Assembly: GCA_028023455.1 (NCBI GenBank)
Contig: JAQFVV010012396.1
Location: 22,070,750 to 22,134,749 of the forward strand
Origin: Epiperipatus broadwayi
Lineage: Eukaryota > Onychophora > Udeonychophora > Euonychophora > Peripatidae
Length of the DNA stretch: 64,000 nucleotides
Direction of reading: 5' to 3'
Shown here: piece after piece, positions 58,640 to 64,000 of the stretch
Numbering within the stretch: the stretch's first letter is position 1
Layout of the letters: the number at the start of each line of letters is the position of its first letter
The notes under the pieces: generated by a model
What the model was told of the DNA's origin: nothing
The model's database searches: none
Seen by the model: the letters and a program-made list of their open reading frames with translations, nothing else
Made by a program: the position numbers and the translations under genes

Positions 58640-59450
58640 ATATATATATAATTATTTTAAAATTATAAATATATATCTAGTTTAAAAATAATTTTAATTT
58701 CTATTCTTAAAAATAATTATTAATTATTACATAAACATCTTCTATTAACTAATTATTTAGTTTAATATATAATAATAGTGGAAGCTGCTAAATACCTTTC
58801 TTCACAATAATAAAAGATTTATTTCTATAATGTAGTGATTACATAATTAATTATTTATTTTAATTGTATATGAGTATGTAATATAAAGATTAATATTTGA
58901 GTATTTTTTATATTATAAAACATTAAGAAAATAAAGGCAAAACAGTAGCATATATACATAATCTGACAAAAATAATAACAATTTTTATGATTGAGTTACG
59001 ATAATAGCTTTAAGTATATAATTATTTAAGCTTTATTTTTTGGTATGATAGGATTTAAAGAAGCAATAAATTTCTTTCATAGTAGCCATAGTAATCAATA
59101 GCTTGCACTAGGTGGTATAATTGTGTGAAAAAGCTTGCTACTGTTTAAAGAGCTTGTAAAAATATAAGTGGTTTATGTGATGTTATATTTTAAGTAATAC
59201 TCAAATATCAACTTTTCTAATGCATTCTCATAGATAATTATAAAATCTATTATGTAATTACTACATTACAGAACAATATGATTTAATAATCTGAAAAAGA
59301 GCATTTAAACAACTTCTAATATAACAATATTATATCTTATCTAAGAAATTAGCTAGTAGAGAGTGTTTTTATTAATAACAAATAATTATTTTTCAAAATA
59401 GAAATTAAAATATTTTAAAATCTAGATATATATTTAATTAAATATATATC
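58640..59450. mobile_element. 0.8-kb foldback with a possible hammerhead-family relic in its centre
   Basis: Arms at about 58660-58880 and 59215-59450 are inverted copies: atatatctagtttaaaa against ttttaaaatctagatatat, gaagctgctaaatac against a diverged partner, and ataatgtagtgattacataa against ttatgtaattactacatt. In the 300-bp centre, 59090-59190 resembles the plus-oriented end of the hammerhead family (gcttgcacta, gtggtataattgtgtg, tatgtgatgtta), but divergence makes this part tentative. Confidence 0.55.
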
Positions 59451-60955
59451 CAACAAATAAGCTATAAATGCATGATATTAGTCTATGAATTAACACTAAT
59501 TTTTAATTACTTGTGTGCTAAGCCATATTTTTCAAACAATGTTGCAAGCATTCAAATTATTTGTATAGACACACAATAAAATGTGTTTTTCAGATGCATT
59601 TTAGATAAACTAGTTCTCATTAATTGTTCCACATTGTCTTACATATTTAAAGCTGCTTGTAAGTTGATATGTAGATTAGAATTATGGGAGTTGTTAACAA
59701 TTTTTCTGTGCCTGTCACTATAAGTTATAAGAAATAAACTGAATATTTGTGTTTTGTTTTAGAAATATATTAAGTATTAATAAATTTAGAAATACTATGA
59801 AATGAGTCTATTTTCATACTATTTGTAATTTCAAATTTATAATTAAGAATTACGTATTTTGTTTAAGAAAGTACTGAGTTTAAATTTTAAAGCATAATAT
59901 TATATAACGCTTTAAAATTTGCAAGTGTTAAATTTATTTTTCAAGTGCAACAGTTTTGAGTGCAATTATATGAAATTAAATTCAAATCATGCATGAGAGA
60001 TGTCTTTGATTATTACAGAATACATAATCCATTTAAAGTTGTATATATACTAGTAGACAATTTAAATAATTTTTGCATCACAAACTATTTTAGACTTAAT
60101 AAAAAAAAGAAAATCAAATGAAAACACAGATGACTATAGTAATTTAGTAAAGAATTTTTCAACAATTTTATTTATATTAGATTGTCTGCTGGAAAAAGTT
60201 AATAGTAAAGATGTTAAGAAGTGTTTACATTTTTATAGATAAAGAGTCGTTGTTTTAAAGTAATAAAATATTTTCATTTGTTTAATTTAAACAATAACAT
60301 TTTAAAGTATTTGATTTATTTAAATAAATTCGACTTAATATGTTTTTATTTAAAATTATTATTATGTCTTCATATTGTGAAGTATGACTTGTGTTTATAC
60401 TATTGAAATAATTATTAAACAAAAAAAATGTTGCTATTTATTTTAAATAATAAGGTTGTTTTAAAAAATTATTTTTTAAGCAATAGACAATGATTTCTTT
60501 AGTAAAAATAAGTCACATGGTAACAAAGACAATATAAAACAAATCTAATTATATATTTTTATTTTAATGACTGAGTTTTTATCAACAAATATTACACTTT
60601 TTTTAGACGTCAGATAGAATTTAAACTAGACATCAATCAAAGATTTATTAAAAGCAGAGTGGATGTGTGTTTGTATGTGAGTGTGGATGCTAACACATTT
60701 ACAAGTTAATAGTCATGACAGACAAACATATTTGCAAGTTTTTGGGAGTCTGAGAAGAAATAGTCAATTAAAAAACAGTTTATGACTAAATACAATGTGT
60801 GGTTAAAATTCCTGGGTTATCCACATAGGTTGCAATTTGATGATGACATTTTAGTTAACCATATACTAATCACTTACACATGAAAGAAGACTACATAAAT
60901 TTAGGAAGACTTTCTAAAGTCAGAAAAAGTGTGAACAATCAACCGATTTGAAAAT
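59450..60955. other. A+T-rich stretch without a recognised feature
   Basis: Nothing supportable. Confidence 0.4.
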
Positions 60956-60959
60956 TGTA

Positions 60960-61250
60960 ACTGTACACTACTATAAAAACACTAATATTGAAACCATTAG
61001 TGAAATAATAAGTCGTAAATATAGAAAAAAAATAGAAAAAAACACAATTGTGAAGATTGACATTGAAAGATTGCACAGTTTAAAACAGTAATAGGAAAGC
61101 AAAATAAAAGACAAAAGTTTTATAACTGAATTTGCTTATGAAAACAGAAATGAAAGAGGTCACAGACTTGTGAAAACATGTTTATAAAACTGTATGAATT
61201 ACATTTTGAAAAAAAAATCAAAGAAAGAGAAAAAAAAGAATGCAAATAAA
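60960..61250 (+). pseudogene. Possible LINE ORF1 fragment
   Basis: KNTIVKIDIERLHSLKQ followed after two stops by KDKSFITEFAYENRNERGHR resembles the ORF1 pattern 'I.IERAHRLGK...KPRPIIVKF..YKDREKV' of L1-like LINEs and related proteins. The match is short and the frame is broken, so this is a weak call. Confidence 0.3.
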
Positions 61251-61379
61251 AAGAATTGGATTGCATTCTGTCCAAAAGAAAATATGCAATTAACACTAAA
61301 ATATGTTGAATTTAAATCAGAAAAAAATTACACAATATACACATGCACTATAATATTGTTTTAATACCTCAATATAGAT

Positions 61380-61930
61380 TCTAATATTTCAAAGTATTAC
61401 CAGACAATAGATCAGAAAATTTCACAATTGTTAAAAGATAGAATAAATTATGGATGTAATGTGATTAAAAATAAGATGGCCACTCTTTTCAGAGTCTCTA
61501 CCTTGTGCTTCAGTTTAGTATATTTTATACTCAAGAAAACATCATTGAGGTATTGAAATAATATTGCAGTTCATGTGTATATGGTATAATTACCTTTTTA
61601 TTAAAATTATATACAGTAAATTAAATGGAGAGTTAATATATTCTAATATTTCATATTTAACCGGCCATATATTGGAAGGTTTCCTGATTGTTAATAGATA
61701 GAATATTGTTAATGGATGTAAAATAATTAATGTAAGGCCTTTTCACTCTCATTCCAATATGGTTTAGATTAGTCTATATAAGTGAATTTAGGTACTAAGA
61801 TGACCCCTTTTATGTTTTCAAAGTCTCAATCCTGTGATTTGGTTTGAGAGTATCCCTTGTACTCAACAAAACATTATTGGGATATTAAAACAACATTTCA
61901 GCACATGTGTATAGAATATAATTCCATTTT
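61380..61930 (+). repeat. Diverged direct repeat, about 270-bp period
   Basis: ctaatatttcaaagtattac near 61381 and ctaatatttcatatttaacc near 61643 start similar series: gatagaat, atggatgtaa, aagatgg/aagatga, gtct(c)...cttgtg/cctgtg, aaaacatcattgaggtattg against aaaacattattgggatatta, and catgtgtata. Old tandem duplication; content unknown. Confidence 0.55.
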
Positions 61931-62990
61931 ACACTAATAAATTAAATGCATAGTTATATAATAAGTTTAATAAATTCAATATAAGAAATGATTTCTGTGA
62001 TATACAAGATATGTGTTAATGCAAAACTAGAGAAAAACAAAATCCACGATGAAAAATATTAATAGTCAACAGCTTCAAAATTCAGTAGTACTCCTAAAAA
62101 TTTAAACTAGAATTTTCAAATTATTATTAGATTGCAAAGATGCAAAAAATGATTGGGATTAATGGAAAGATAAATAATACTTTGCTAAAAACCATTACAC
62201 AAATGAATGTTGTAAAATTACATCAAATCATTAGAAAATTTTTGACTGACACAAAACCATGAGAAATGTAAAAGTATTAAAAAAAAGAGACCTATTTAAA
62301 TGAACTGTTTATTTGAAATTCTGTAAAGTTGTATAAAAAAATTAATTGTCATATAAGAAAATACAAATATGCAATGGCAAAGGAAGCTATAAAAGAGTGC
62401 ATATTTTTAAAAATATAAAAAAATATATTGATATTGGAAAGAAATTGCTTCAGCAATAAAAAAAAAACAATGACAATATTTCTAAAAAGGGACATCATGA
62501 AGTGTTGGAGAGATCTTTGACATTTGAAATCTTATAACTGCAAAGGTGAACATGCAGTTAATTTTATAAAGAAAAGAAAGGTTCTAGAAAATAATAAAAT
62601 TAAAGATACATTTTTTTTTAAAAATCAGGTAATTGTGTAGTAATATTTACATTTTACAATGATAAAAGGTTGCATATAATAAACATAATTTATCAGTTGC
62701 ATGTCAGATCTTTTCTAAGATCATTACAACCCTTTTTACAAAAAATTAATATCTCAATCCAAGCAAAAACACAACAACATGAGTTTAACAAAACTGTATC
62801 GTTAGTGATCATCCAATTATTAAAAAAAGTATAGAGAGATTTATAAACGATATGGGAACATTTTAGATTTGTCAATTATGAAAAAGCATTTTATTCTACA
62901 ATCATCTTAAGAGGGATTAACATCTTAGAAGTTGTTAAATTCTTAAAGAAAATCAAAGTACAACAGTAGTGATTAGAATATATGCTCCTT
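61931..62990. other. A+T-rich stretch without a recognised gene
   Basis: Slight protein-like texture (for example around 62490-62580) but all frames are closed and nothing is recognised. Confidence 0.35.
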
Positions 62991-62997
62991 TAAGAAT

Positions 62998-64000
62998 CAT
63001 CATCATCACTTTTAAACATCATTGATCAATGCAGGATGAAAATCAATCCAAGTTTAATGGGGTTACTCCAATCTCTAAGTTCTTATCTTCACAATATTTC
63101 CAATTATATTAATCTATTTCATATGTAATCTCTTTTTAGATCTTTTAACAATCTTTTAAGATCAACTTTTAAACTTAACTTTTCTGTATATTAAGATGTT
63201 TTTAGCAATATCTCAAATTCAACAGGATTTATAACTCTTAATTTATTCAATGTTGTCAATGATACTTGTTTGTTCTCTCCTTTATAGTTTTAGATATCTT
63301 CTTGTTATTACTAATATATAGATTAAAAATCTCTCCATATTTCACTGAATGGTCTGAAACCTCTGTATTGCTCTTCTTTTAAGTTTCTAAGTCTCAAATC
63401 CTTAAGTAAGAATTGGTTAAACATATCTATTTGAATCTTTTTTCAAACATGTAGACACATTTCATTTTAATATTAAATTATTTCTATCAAAAGCACTCCT
63501 ATCAAGTTTGATTATATGATGATTTTCATTTCTTATAATAGAGTATGTGTTAATAATCTCAAAGTATTTTTAATTGTTGATTGTTTTCTAATTCATAATT
63601 TTAAAGTTTTCTTTCTTCTTCTGAGAAAAATCTATTGCATATTACTTTGGTGCTTTAAGTATTTTTCTTTAAACCTATTTTTCTCATTTTTATCTGATAA
63701 CTCTTGAAAATATTCCTTAAACTCTGAAGCACTATATTCAAAACAGCCACATCATCTCCAAAATGTATATGATTTAAATAATCTCTATTTATTTATTATT
63801 TTATTATATTCTCAGTTTAATCTACAAAATTCTTAATGTAAATTTTTGTGAAAAGTTTTGAAGATATGGAATCACTCTGCCACATACTTGCCTTAATGTA
63901 AATCTTCTTACTATAACCATGCAATGTAATTGTTGCTGTTGCATTTTGATAGATATTTTTTAAAATATATAATTAAATGTCTTTTCATTATCTACAAATA
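62998..64000 (-). pseudogene. RTE-like LINE, 3' half, running off the right edge
   Basis: Read from the right on the minus strand: FVDNEKTFNYIF at the edge ('FVDYEKAF', first catalytic Asp), SDSISSKLFTKIYIK near 63860 ('QGDTISPKLFT'), then HFGDDVAVL at about 63740-63760 where family members have 'RFADDIVL', so the catalytic Asp pair survives, followed by SASEFKEYFQELSDK. Downstream sequence is decayed and ends in a GATGATGAT tail (plus 62998-63012, catcatcatcac), matching the tail of the 18.1-18.8 kb copy. Non-functional. Confidence 0.75.

Noticed and set aside
1-64000. CRISPR array, operon, prokaryotic promoter or ribosome binding site
   Set aside because: Composition, LINEs, SINEs and PLEs show animal nuclear DNA; no regularly spaced direct repeats with unique spacers exist.

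Overview
The window looks like gene-poor, non-coding DNA from an animal nuclear genome, probably an invertebrate. It is strongly A+T rich by eye, CpG-poor, full of long (TA)n tracts, and no long open reading frame looks like a host gene. Every coding trace I can name comes from a mobile element: three RTE-like LINE fragments, a Tx1/L1-like LINE with 15-bp target-site duplications (TSDs) plus a second truncated copy, another LINE with a pentanucleotide tail, Penelope-like element (PLE) fragments, a piggyBac remnant and a hAT (ZMYM1/TTF-type) remnant. PLE with RTE, hAT and piggyBac points to Metazoa; I cannot name a species.

The most interesting content is a dispersed repeat family of about 425-465 bp units (5.8-7.9, 23.3-24.7, 42.7-43.2, 53.6, 57.1 and possibly 59.1 kb) that carries a canonical type I hammerhead ribozyme (HHR) core of 42 nt. 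Units occur head-to-tail, and most insertions are also symmetrical, with two oppositely oriented parts whose 3' ends face outward. Four insertions are bounded by exact 9-14 bp TSDs, including extreme miniatures of 120 and 57 bp. This fits a retrozyme-like or non-autonomous PLE-like retroelement. A decayed PLE at 42.4-42.7 kb has its own different HHR overlapping its stop codon, and a PLE-containing inverted repeat at 12.8-14.7 kb shows the same inverted architecture.

Layout. 0-5 kb: foldback element, a 249-bp tandem duplication, (TA)n. 5.5-5.8 kb: a small CpG-bearing, CCAAT-bearing island. 5.8-8.2 kb: two HHR insertions nested in an older repeat. 10-17 kb: SINE, a 0.64-kb palindrome, the 1.8-kb PLE palindrome and a foldback with tRNA B-box-like ends. 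18-20 kb: RTE fragment, SINE. 22-25 kb: 80-bp repeat, HHR composite. 25.2-31.5 kb: Tx1-like LINE. 31.9-35 kb: exact 102-bp tandem duplication, CTCF-like motif cluster, second LINE. 35-42 kb: mostly unannotatable. 42.4-43.9 kb: PLE end, HHR unit, RTE fragment. 46 kb: two 95-bp tRNA-derived SINEs with exact TSDs. 49.6-51.5 kb: hAT remnant. 52.6-59.5 kb: inverted HHR-like repeat, miniature HHR insertions, Tx1-like 3' end, piggyBac remnant and foldbacks. 61-64 kb: LINE traces and an RTE fragment running off the right edge.

All protein assignments come from reading translations by eye against remembered family patterns; no search was run. Element boundaries are approximate unless a TSD is given.
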